Assembly: GCA_028282325.1 (NCBI GenBank)
Contig: JANQID010000075.1
Span: 1 to 38,897, forward strand
DNA: 38,897 nucleotides
Reading direction: 5' to 3'
Source: Chloroflexaceae bacterium
Lineage (GTDB): Bacteria > Chloroflexota > Chloroflexia > Chloroflexales > Chloroflexaceae
Each line of letters starts with the position of its first letter. The first letter of the stretch is position 1. The notes beneath the pieces are model-generated. The model did no database searches, was not told where the DNA came from, and was given only the letters and a program-made list of their open reading frames with translations. A program made the position numbers and the translations under genes. Positions 32,284 to 38,897 of this stretch are shown in pieces.

Positions 32284-32927
32284 AGGGTCTCGCGTTTCAG
32301 CACATATACGCTGTAATCGCAGATGCCGCTGCGCATTGGGTACGAGCGGATGATCGTAAAACCGTCGCCGAAAATGGCGCGATAATCAGCTTCGTTGCGA
32401 ATGAAGCCGCCCCGATCAAGCCAATGCATTACGTGTCCCGCGATATTCCAGATGTCTGGTGGCGGTACATCCTCGATCACCAGTGCCATCGCCCCCGGTC
32501 GCAACACGCGGTGCAGTTCGTTCATCGCAGCGCGGGCGACCTCGTCGGGCAAGTGGTGCAGCACGCCCAGCACGAGCGCCGCGTCGAAGCTTGCGTTGGC
32601 GAGGGACAGCATCGCGCCATCGGCGACGGCGAAGCTGCGGCGCGCGGAGTTCTGACCGGCGAAGCGGACGTAGATCGGCGATAGATCAACGCCGAGGTAA
32701 TAATCCGACGGGAAGCTGTCGGCGAATTCACCTGTGCCGCATCCAAAATCGAGGAACATCCGGCGGCCAATATCACGCCAGGGATGCAATTCGCGCTGAA
32801 TAACTGCGCGCTCGCCGCGAAAGCCTGCCTCGACGATCCAGCGCAGTATATTCCACAAGCGTGGCGTCTGGCTGATGCGATCGAGAGCGGTTTCAACGAA
32901 TGAGGACGACGTTTCAGTTTCCAACAT
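32280..32927 (-). CDS. SAM-dependent methyltransferase (class I)
   Basis: A 215-residue class I methyltransferase. Motif I MFLDFGCGTGEFA (about 57-69) binds SAM, followed by YLGVDLSPIYV (acidic loop Asp), VADGAMLSLANASFDAALVLGVLHHL (motifs II/III) and ELHRVLRPGAMALVIED. Substrate unknown. It begins immediately after the stop of the upstream methyltransferase (TGA-G-ATG, one base between) and its stop overlaps the next start by four bases, so the genes are tightly coupled. Probably modifies a glycan, lipid or small molecule handled by this operon. Confidence 0.85.
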   Translation of the reverse strand: MLETETSSSFVETALDRISQTPRLWNILRWIVEAGFRGERAVIQRELHPWRDIGRRMFLDFGCGTGEFADSFPSDYYLGVDLSPIYVRFAGQNSARRSFAVADGAMLSLANASFDAALVLGVLHHLPDEVARAAMNELHRVLRPGAMALVIEDVPPPDIWNIAGHVMHWLDRGGFIRNEADYRAIFGDGFTIIRSYPMRSGICDYSVYVLKRETL

Positions 32928-32928
32928 C

Positions 32929-33708
32929 TCACTTGCCTCTGGGCTTCACGCGAAAAAACTTGCCACAGTGAGCCAGACATACCACCGACAGACCAAAAGG
33001 GAGCTTGCCGCCGACGCTCAACCAGGCGGCTTCGAGTGCCATTGGTGCACGCATGATACGGTTGACATTCGGCGCTGGCGGCGCCAGGTCCGAGTCTGTC
33101 TGCTCCAACGGGGGAATCGCCTTTTCGAGCAGACGTTGCGCGAGCGCCAGCGGAAAGAGCGTGCTCAGTACGTACGAACAGCGCTCGATGTAGAAACCGG
33201 ACATTTCGAGCAGTTCACGTATATCGCTGGCGGTATAGCGGCGGCGTGTATGTACGGCGCGGTCGTGCTTGCTCCGCAGAAATTCGTAGGCCGGAAGCCG
33301 CAATAACAAACGCCCGCCGGGACCCAACACGCGATGGGTTTCGCGCAACGCGACGGCTTCGTTCGGAACGCCGCGGTGGTACAACACATCGAACGATGTC
33401 ACCAGGTCGAAGCTTGCATCGGCGAAGGGCAGCGCCAGCACCGAAGCGCGGGCCAGCGCGCCGGGAAGTTGCGGTGCGCCGAGTTCGAGCGCTTCCGGCG
33501 CCAGATCGATGCCGACAACGTTGCCATAGCGGCGCAGAAAGCGGACATTGCCGCCCACGCCGCAGCCGGCGTCGAGAATACGCAGGGGGCGACCTTGCCG
33601 ATGGGCATAGAGTGGGTCAAGGAGTGTGGCGGTGATAGCGCGCATACCGCCAAACCACCAGTGGCTGGACTCGACTTGGGCCAGAGCTTCGTATTCGGAG
33701 CGTTCCAT
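32929..33708 (-). CDS. SAM-dependent methyltransferase (class I)
   Basis: A 259-residue class I methyltransferase, first gene of the operon. N-terminal YEALAQVESSHWWFGGMRAI is typical of the group with a W-W-F motif near the substrate site. Motif I is RILDAGCGVGGNVRFL (about 43-58), then VVGIDLAPEALEL, LALPFADASFDLVTSFDVLYH and ETHRVLGPGGRLLLRLPAYEFL. RSKHDRAVHTRRRYTASDI fits methyltransferases often found near sugar-lipid genes. The substrate is not determined. Its promoter region contains an extended -10 box (33777-33769) and a leader hairpin. Confidence 0.85.
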   Translation of the reverse strand: MERSEYEALAQVESSHWWFGGMRAITATLLDPLYAHRQGRPLRILDAGCGVGGNVRFLRRYGNVVGIDLAPEALELGAPQLPGALARASVLALPFADASFDLVTSFDVLYHRGVPNEAVALRETHRVLGPGGRLLLRLPAYEFLRSKHDRAVHTRRRYTASDIRELLEMSGFYIERCSYVLSTLFPLALAQRLLEKAIPPLEQTDSDLAPPAPNVNRIMRAPMALEAAWLSVGGKLPFGLSVVCLAHCGKFFRVKPRGK

Positions 33709-33740
33709 ACAATTTAGGTCGCAATATCAACAATCAGGCA

Positions 33741-33759
33741 GCGCAGCATCGTGCTGCGC
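33741..33759 (-). other. Stem-loop at the 5' end of the methyltransferase operon transcript
   Basis: Perfect 8-bp stem GCGCAGCA / TGCTGCGC (33741-33748, 33752-33759) with loop TCG on the plus strand. It begins about 3 nt after the predicted transcription start (near 33762). Could stabilise the mRNA 5' end or terminate the gene upstream (ends 33843). Confidence 0.4.
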
Positions 33760-33768
33760 CGATGGCGA

Positions 33769-33777
33769 ACTATACCA
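33769..33777 (-). promoter_or_regulatory. Extended -10 promoter of the methyltransferase operon
   Basis: On the minus strand TGGTATAGT (33777-33769), identical to the box before tmk. Predicted leader of about 55 nt to ATG 33708. Confidence 0.5.
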
Positions 33778-33842
33778 GAAGGGTGCAGGGCGTGCAAGTT
33801 GTGTGTATAGCCAGGGTCGTCCAAAACGCGAACTCGGCAGCC

Positions 33843-34469
33843 TTAATCGGGCTGGTAGGTTTTGCGCGTCAGGTCAAAGCGTCTGCCGATCGTGCAATAC
33901 CCGTGTCCGGCCAGTCTGCCGATTGGCTGAAGTTGGTCGATGTTGATATAGCCGCGCTCATTGATTACGTCGTCGTGGGCATAGATGTGCTTGATCAATC
34001 CGATGACCAGAGTTGCGCTCCCCGGACCTTCGCCGACGGGAACGGAGGTATGCAGCGTACATTCGAAGCAAATTGGCGCCTCGGCGACGCGCGGAGGCTT
34101 TACAAGCAGCGCAGGCGTCGATGTGACACCTGCAATGGCGAATTCATCAACCTCCTCAGGAAAGTTGGTAGCGGTCTCGTTCATAACAACCACATTGGTT
34201 TCGTTGACGACATTGACCACAAACTCTTGCGTATCGAGGATATTCCTCAGCGTGTCTTTGCGGCCATCAGCGCGATCAGATGTGTGCGAGAAGGCGATCG
34301 ACAACGCGGGCGGGCTTGAACTAACGCCGTTGAAGAAGCTAAACGGCGCGAGATTCCGGATTCCTTCGCGATTCAAGGTTGACACCCAGGCAATGGGACG
34401 CGGCACAATACCGCCGATCATCAGTTTGTACATTTCTCGCTGGTTGATGGTGGATGGGTCAAGCTCCAT
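33843..34469 (-). CDS. Flavin reductase-like FMN-binding split-barrel protein
   Basis: A 208-residue protein of the flavin reductase/flavoredoxin family. MELDPSTINQREMYKLMIGG, VPRPIAWVSTLNREGIRNLAPFSFFNGVSSSPP and VVNETNVVVMNETATNFP are family signatures that form the FMN-binding barrel. GAGGAG nine bases before ATG 34469 sets the start; ATG 34490 and 34478 are less suitable. Usual roles are NAD(P)H-dependent flavin reduction or flavin-linked electron transfer; no partner monooxygenase is adjacent. It lies downstream of the FAH-fold gene on the same strand, separated by a hairpin. Confidence 0.85.
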   Translation of the reverse strand: MELDPSTINQREMYKLMIGGIVPRPIAWVSTLNREGIRNLAPFSFFNGVSSSPPALSIAFSHTSDRADGRKDTLRNILDTQEFVVNVVNETNVVVMNETATNFPEEVDEFAIAGVTSTPALLVKPPRVAEAPICFECTLHTSVPVGEGPGSATLVIGLIKHIYAHDDVINERGYINIDQLQPIGRLAGHGYCTIGRRFDLTRKTYQPD

Positions 34470-34539
34470 ACGATGCATCTCCTCAAACATGGACTCAAGA
34501 AAATCAAGAGCGAAATATAGGTCTTATAGAACGGCGGAG

Positions 34540-34560
34540 TCCGGCAGCTATGCTGCCGGA
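34540..34560. terminator. 9-bp hairpin between FAH-like and flavin reductase genes
   Basis: Perfect arms TCCGGCAGC (34540-34548) and GCTGCCGGA (34552-34560), loop TAT, just downstream of the FAH-like gene on the minus strand. No T-run; partial terminator or mRNA-end stabiliser. Confidence 0.5.
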
Positions 34561-34585
34561 AACGCGAGAGTATGGCTCCCGCACT

Positions 34586-35620
34586 TCAAGGTTGACCAAC
34601 CTGGTTGCGAATGCTCCCCAACCCGGTGATCTCCAGTTCGACTTCGTCGCCGGGCGCAAGCCACGGCCCCAAACCGTCGGTGGTTTCGAGCAAGCATCCA
34701 CCCCCGACCGGCCCGCTGCTCAGCACATCGCCGGGGTAGAGCAGAGCGCTTTGGCTGGCGTAAGCGATCATCCGGGCGAAAGTGTAGTTCATACCGGCGC
34801 TGTTCCCGCGCGAACGTTCGACGCCGTTGACGCGAGCGACCATCGTCAGGTTGAGATGGCCATCTTCGTCGGCATAGATCTCCAACTCGTCGGGCGTCGT
34901 CAATCGCGGACCGAGCGTGATCGCAAAGTCGGAAGCTTTCGTCGCGCCGAACCCCAGCGGCCATTCATCAGCCTGGATGTCGCGTGCCGCCCAGTGGTTG
35001 GCGATCATATAGCCGGCAATATGCTCGTGCGCCTCGTCGATGGCAATGTCACGCCCGCCACGCCCAATAACACAGGCCAGGGCTAATCCGTAATCGAGAG
35101 CATCGCTTGGCGGAGTCGGCGCGACGGCATCCGGCCCGATTACTGCGCCGTGATTGGCAAAAGCGAAAGCTGGGCCTCGTCGCCAGATCGCGGGCAATGC
35201 CTGCCCGTGCCGGCGATAGAGCGCAGCGGCATGCTGCTCGAAAGCTGTAAAAACGCGTATACTCGCGGGGCGCGGCAGCGGCGCATGTTGGCGCACCTGA
35301 TTGAGCGGGAAGATCATCTCTGCGCCGCCAATCGACAGGCTGCCGCTCAACCCCTGATCGCGGTCGCCGTTGTGCTGGCTGCGATCAGGAGCGCTGATGT
35401 CGATGCCAATGGCATTGACGACGGCGATCAGGATCGTCGCGGCGCTGTCCAGGTTGACAATCTCCTGATCACTGCGTAGCAGGCTGAGCATATCCCAGCG
35501 CAGCCCGACCGCATCCGTGAAGACCAGCGGCGCGGCGGCTTCTAAATCGACGATGTTATTTCCGACCAGAGCGCCGGCGCGTTTCTTTCCATCAGGCGCG
35601 GTGAACGTAACGAGTTGCAC
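34586..35620 (-). CDS. FAH-superfamily protein lacking the metal ligands (putative pseudoenzyme)
   Basis: A 344-residue member of the fumarylacetoacetate hydrolase superfamily. Fold markers are clear: PASIRVFTAFEQH (118-130), WRRGPAFAFANHGAVIGP (146-163), LDYGLALACVIGRGGRD (175-191), YMIANHWAARDIQ (204-216), ATKASDF (226-232) and the C-terminal VLSSGPVGGGCLLETT. The four residues that normally bind Ca/Mg in FAH (D126, E199, E201, D233 in the mammalian enzyme) are Val123, Gly178, Ala180 and His209 here. The catalytic-base equivalent His130 and Lys228 remain. It may be an inactive or repurposed homologue, or a metal-independent enzyme. GTG 35620 (MQLVTF) is the start. Confidence 0.82.
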   Translation of the reverse strand: MQLVTFTAPDGKKRAGALVGNNIVDLEAAAPLVFTDAVGLRWDMLSLLRSDQEIVNLDSAATILIAVVNAIGIDISAPDRSQHNGDRDQGLSGSLSIGGAEMIFPLNQVRQHAPLPRPASIRVFTAFEQHAAALYRRHGQALPAIWRRGPAFAFANHGAVIGPDAVAPTPPSDALDYGLALACVIGRGGRDIAIDEAHEHIAGYMIANHWAARDIQADEWPLGFGATKASDFAITLGPRLTTPDELEIYADEDGHLNLTMVARVNGVERSRGNSAGMNYTFARMIAYASQSALLYPGDVLSSGPVGGGCLLETTDGLGPWLAPGDEVELEITGLGSIRNQVGQP

Positions 35621-35730
35621 GGTATGAGACCTTTGGTATACAAACGGTGAAATATTGACTGGCGATAATGATATGGAACAGCTTGATAACTGTCAATAAT
35701 GCGCCGCTGTCCAAACTCTCAGCCATATTT

Positions 35731-35739
35731 TGTCATAAT
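35731..35739 (+). promoter_or_regulatory. Candidate extended -10 promoter for the secreted amidase gene
   Basis: TGTCATAAT at 35731-35739 fits TGnCATAAT; a second weaker box TGCTATTTC is at 35755. Both precede the ATG at 35835 by 70-100 nt. Weak evidence. Confidence 0.3.
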
Positions 35740-35834
35740 TTCGTCATCCGCGCATGCTATTTCTACGACACACTATCGTTAGAATATTATAGGAGTAGAT
35801 TCAACTTTTAGGTTGCTTGAAATAAGGCGCTGCT

Positions 35835-38816
35835 ATGCAGTTTGCCGGGTTACGTTCTGGGAGGCTGGAAGTGGGTTTGCAAACATTTCGGGCTATTTCT
35901 CTCCTGCTGGTCGCTGTGGTGTTCCTGTTAACGCTCGCGTCCGGCGACTACGATAACACTGCGGCGGCTAGCCAACATACAGGCCGCCCTGATCAAATCA
36001 CCTTATTGCCGAGGCCGGGCGGCGATGGGCCAGGATTGCGCCAGACGTCCGACGGCTATATGTCGCCGGTGACTGCCGCGCCGACGCCGTTCACGCATAT
36101 GCTGCTGCGCTGGGATGCGACGGTTCCAACATCCGCCGCGCTGGAGATAGAAGTGCGCGCCAGCAGCGATGGCAAAACTTGGACTGACTGGGGCGAGGTG
36201 CATCCGAATGACGACCTCTGGATGCCGGAGGATGGAGCGGACGTTGTCTGGAGTGAAACGATTTACGCTGGCGAAGATGCGCGCTTCTGGCAGGTTCGGG
36301 CGATCTTCGAGCCGGATGCCGATGGAAATATACCCGAGTTGCGCCAGATCGATGTCAATACCGTCGATGCGCGTTTCGGATCCGACGCGCAGCCTGCGAC
36401 GACCGAGGACTCTGCATCAGGGGGAGAGTTGACCAGCGTTGCCAAGCCAGCAGTCGTTAGCCGTACCGGTTGGAATTGTCCCGATGGCCAGGATAGCCGG
36501 GCGCAACCGGTCTACTATCCGGTCAATCATATGGTCGTGCATCATACTGCCGATGCCAATGGTCTCGTAGGCAGCGAGCGAAGTTGGGCCGACCGGGTGC
36601 GCGCCGAGTGGTCATTTCATACATATACGCGTGGCTGGGGCGACGTCGGGTATAACTACCTGATCGATCGCAACGGCATGATTTACGAAGGACGCGCTGG
36701 TGGCGATGATGTTGTAGCGTTTCACGATACGGCAAATTATGGCTCGATGGGCATTTCCCTGATCGGGACATATTCAAGCGTGGAGCCAACCGCGGCGTCG
36801 ATCAACAGCCTGGTCGAATTGTTGGCCTGGAAGTCGGTCCAGAAGGACATTGATCCGCTTGGTCGGTCTTACTACTATGGGTGCGCTATTTCATCCTACT
36901 GCCGGTCGTACAATGCCAGCGCCACGGTGGACAACATCTCCGGGCATCGCCACGTAACGCCGAATCGCACCACGTGCCCCGGCGAACAGGTCGTAGACAT
37001 CTTGCCGACCGTGCGCAACCGGGTGTACGAACGTCTCAGCGGCGGCGACTCGCCGGTGTATGACAACGGCGATCTCTTGATCGACGAGTTGGAGAGCAGC
37101 TTTGGGCGCAGTTCTGCGAACTGGCATGCTGCGGCGTGCGGTTATGGCGGACATACCTTCTACACCTATGCAACCAACGATCCGGCGCAAAGCACGAACA
37201 GCGCTTCCTGGCGACCGAACATCCCGACGACGGGCAACTATCGCGTGTATGCCCATATTCCTCAAGGCTGTGGCCTGGACTCGCCGCCATATGCCAGCGA
37301 TCAAGCGACCTATCGTATTCATTACTCCGGCGGCGAAGTCGTGCGCCAGGTCGATCACAATACACCCGACGATTGGGTGGATCTGGGTGTGTATACCTTT
37401 GCAGCCGGCGACTCTGGCTTGGTCGAGTTGACCGATCTGACCGACGAGCGGCTGGAAGCGGGCAAGGTAATCTTTTTCGACAGTGTGAAATGGGTTCCCG
37501 AAACGCAGGAACAGGCCAGCCTTGAGTTACTTGACGTAACTTATAAACCGACAACCGTTGCGGCTGGTGAATTAGTAACAATCACATTCACGGTGCGCAA
37601 CAACGGGAGTACGACGATTTCGGGCCAGGACCCGGAGGCGGGCCGGCTTCCCAATGGAAATTTCGATCCAACGAACGGCTATGTCTACGACGAAGGCGAG
37701 TGCTTCCTGGGCACGGAAGACCAGGATTACCCGATCTATCCGAAGCAGACCGGGCGTTTCCGGGTGATGCTCGGCCCGACCAGCGCGAACCATCAAGCGA
37801 TAACCGCCTGCGCCGGGGAGACAGGTTCCGCGCAAAACGGCTATTATCCCTGGCGTTGGGGGCTGGACGGCACGTTGGCGCCCAACGAAACCCGCGACAT
37901 TGTTGGCTATGTGCGGTTCCGCACGCCGGGCGCTATCTCCTTGCAGGCGGGAATTATCCAGGAGTATGTGGCATACCGCGCGACCAAAGCCGAACCAACC
38001 GCGATTAACGTTACGCAGGAACGTTTGAAGCCGACGCCGGCCAGCTATGACGACCAGTTGAATCCGCTGGCGCATGTCTATCGCCTTAGCTCAATCCCGG
38101 ATAACTTGCTGGCGCGCACGCAGAATCCGCTTTCGATCACGCACGGCGACTATGTCGGTAGTTTTGCCTGGGATGGAAGTTTGATCGAATGGGGCGACGG
38201 CGGGCCGCTTGGTCTTTCCGATAGCTTTCTGATCGAGCAGACCCGTGCCTTTGTCGCGCCGGTGAATGGCGAATATACGTTCCGCACTTCCAGCGACGAT
38301 GGCTCATGGCTCTGGGTAGATGGGCAGGCGGTCGTGGTGAATAATGGCCTGCACGAGACGCGCTCGATAACCGGAACAACATGGCTGCAAGCCGGCGTGC
38401 ATGTGCTCTCATTCAAGTATTTTGAGCGCACCGGGCTGGCAACGGCGGAATACGCCGTCCAGGCTCCGGATGCATCGAGCTTCGGGCCAGTGCAAGACGG
38501 CGTCGGCGGGGGTGTGCTGCGCCGTGGCGCCACGCTGGGACATGCCGCAAACCTGACGCTTGTCGCCGACGATCTCGGCGGCAGCGGCATTGCGTCTCTC
38601 AGATATTCCTGGGATGATTCGACCTGGATCGATGCACCACCTGGTTCGATATTTCAGACAGGCAAGCTTGCCGATGGAACCTACCGCCTCTTCTACAAGG
38701 CGTTTGATCAAGCGGGCAATGCGTCGGCGGTGCAGACGCTCACATTCAACGTAGACTCGACGCTACGTCCAAAGAACGTTTACTTGCCGCTAGTACAGGG
38801 TTCCGAAGATCCGTAG
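35835..38816 (+). CDS. Secreted multi-domain N-acetylmuramoyl-L-alanine amidase (PGRP-like)
   Basis: A 993-residue exported protein. The signal segment is at about 16-36. A beta-rich N-terminal domain (about 80-180) precedes the amidase/PGRP domain (about 205-400): zinc ligands H236 in VVHHTAD, H373 in SGHRHV and C381 in TTCPG, with the H373-C381 spacing of T7-lysozyme-type amidases. It should cut the bond between muramic acid and the stem peptide. Next come a golvesin/xanthan-lyase-C-like domain (about 415-555), a CARDB-like segment (560-720), a PA14-like domain (about 745-880, FVAPVNGEYTFRTSSDDGSW) and an Ig-like end (890-975). It ends in KNVYLPLVQGSEDP, as does the M23 peptidase tail (SIYLPIVIGR). 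Both may be wall-remodelling enzymes using one sorting device. Confidence 0.9.
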   Translation: MQFAGLRSGRLEVGLQTFRAISLLLVAVVFLLTLASGDYDNTAAASQHTGRPDQITLLPRPGGDGPGLRQTSDGYMSPVTAAPTPFTHMLLRWDATVPTSAALEIEVRASSDGKTWTDWGEVHPNDDLWMPEDGADVVWSETIYAGEDARFWQVRAIFEPDADGNIPELRQIDVNTVDARFGSDAQPATTEDSASGGELTSVAKPAVVSRTGWNCPDGQDSRAQPVYYPVNHMVVHHTADANGLVGSERSWADRVRAEWSFHTYTRGWGDVGYNYLIDRNGMIYEGRAGGDDVVAFHDTANYGSMGISLIGTYSSVEPTAASINSLVELLAWKSVQKDIDPLGRSYYYGCAISSYCRSYNASATVDNISGHRHVTPNRTTCPGEQVVDILPTVRNRVYERLSGGDSPVYDNGDLLIDELESSFGRSSANWHAAACGYGGHTFYTYATNDPAQSTNSASWRPNIPTTGNYRVYAHIPQGCGLDSPPYASDQATYRIHYSGGEVVRQVDHNTPDDWVDLGVYTFAAGDSGLVELTDLTDERLEAGKVIFFDSVKWVPETQEQASLELLDVTYKPTTVAAGELVTITFTVRNNGSTTISGQDPEAGRLPNGNFDPTNGYVYDEGECFLGTEDQDYPIYPKQTGRFRVMLGPTSANHQAITACAGETGSAQNGYYPWRWGLDGTLAPNETRDIVGYVRFRTPGAISLQAGIIQEYVAYRATKAEPTAINVTQERLKPTPASYDDQLNPLAHVYRLSSIPDNLLARTQNPLSITHGDYVGSFAWDGSLIEWGDGGPLGLSDSFLIEQTRAFVAPVNGEYTFRTSSDDGSWLWVDGQAVVVNNGLHETRSITGTTWLQAGVHVLSFKYFERTGLATAEYAVQAPDASSFGPVQDGVGGGVLRRGATLGHAANLTLVADDLGGSGIASLRYSWDDSTWIDAPPGSIFQTGKLADGTYRLFYKAFDQAGNASAVQTLTFNVDSTLRPKNVYLPLVQGSEDP

Positions 38817-38824
38817 GGGGTTCC

Positions 38825-38881
38825 GGGAACGCGGGCGGCCCGCCCGCTCAGGCGGGATGCGGGCAAGCTGCCCGCGCTCCC
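38825..38881. repeat. GC-rich imperfect inverted repeat (dispersed-repeat-like, also terminator-like)
   Basis: Arms 38825-38847 (GGGAACGCGGGCGGCCCGCC...) and 38859-38881 are complementary at 19 of 23 positions; each arm is itself partly palindromic. It begins 8 bp after the amidase stop, so it may terminate that gene. It is followed by three CAGGC units at the window end. Such GCGGGC...GCCCGC elements are common dispersed repeats in this kind of genome. Confidence 0.55.
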
Positions 38882-38897
38882 AGGCCAGGCCAGGCCG

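Noticed and set aside
33782-33800. GGTGCA and CGTGCA pair near the methyltransferase operon promoter
   Set aside because: Spacing is 9 bp, with no third unit; does not match the 11-bp arrays.
38775-38813. Sortase LPXTG-type anchor
   Set aside because: YLPLV lacks the T-G pair, the following membrane helix and the basic tail.
1-38897. CRISPR array, tRNA or rRNA genes, integrase or transposase
   Set aside because: No regularly spaced long repeats, no cloverleaf or T-loop patterns in the gaps, and no recombinase motifs were found on either strand.

Overview
The window looks like a chromosomal segment from a filamentous, probably phototrophic member of the Chloroflexota (Chloroflexia, Roseiflexus/Chloroflexus-like). 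Supporting this are carotenoid and prenyl-lipid genes, a CarH-type B12 photoreceptor, secreted proteins that end in a (V/I)YLP(L/I)V tail, a dispersed repeat of the 'ERSRR...RILRCAQND' type, and many extended -10 promoters (TGnTAnnnT). The taxonomic call is inference from family resemblance, not a database match. I see no tRNA, rRNA, CRISPR array, phage genes or transposase.

Layout. 1-4250: an ECF sigma / RskA-like anti-sigma pair (minus strand, anti-sigma cut by the window edge), divergent from a long-chain polyprenyl diphosphate synthase, followed by an RpoD-family sigma factor. 4265-15720: mostly minus-strand housekeeping and envelope genes: a secreted M23 peptidase with a LamG-like domain, an HddA-like sugar kinase, GAPDH, a serine beta-lactamase-like hydrolase, a nucleotide-sugar pyrophosphorylase and a nucleotide-sugar epimerase/reductase. 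Interspersed on the plus strand are a divergent sigma-like protein with a small zinc-finger partner, and a CvpA-like membrane protein. 15769-18319: carH with its operator/promoter, then phytoene synthase crtB. 18320-19280: a 144-bp palindromic mobile-like repeat and a YacP-type NYN nuclease. 19425-29643: a long plus-strand run: DUF4097 protein, pdxS-pdxT, GNAT-like protein, R3H/AAA ATPase, tmk, a zinc-ribbon membrane protein, P1-family peptidase, oligopeptide-binding lipoprotein, CBS-pair protein. 29717-35620: minus-strand envelope operon (two methyltransferases, an SMR-like carrier, a large membrane protein), a flavin reductase and an FAH-fold protein. 35835-38816: a large secreted PGRP/amidase with golvesin-like and PA14-like modules, followed by a GC-rich inverted repeat.

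The most interesting signal is regulatory. The MerR-B12 protein at 15976 has every hallmark residue of the light sensor CarH. Its own promoter carries three 11-bp direct repeats, with the -35 box forming the middle one, which is the architecture known for CarH operators. Two further arrays with the same 11-bp phase and the same core (nGTGCA) lie upstream of the polyprenyl synthase (1536-1579) and of the RpoD-family sigma factor (2870-2902). Together they suggest a B12- and light-controlled regulon joining isoprenoid/carotenoid synthesis to a dedicated sigma factor. A second unusual item is the FAH-family protein at 34586-35620, in which all four metal-ligand positions are substituted. A third is the short C-terminal YLP(L/I)V tail shared by the two large secreted cell-wall enzymes.
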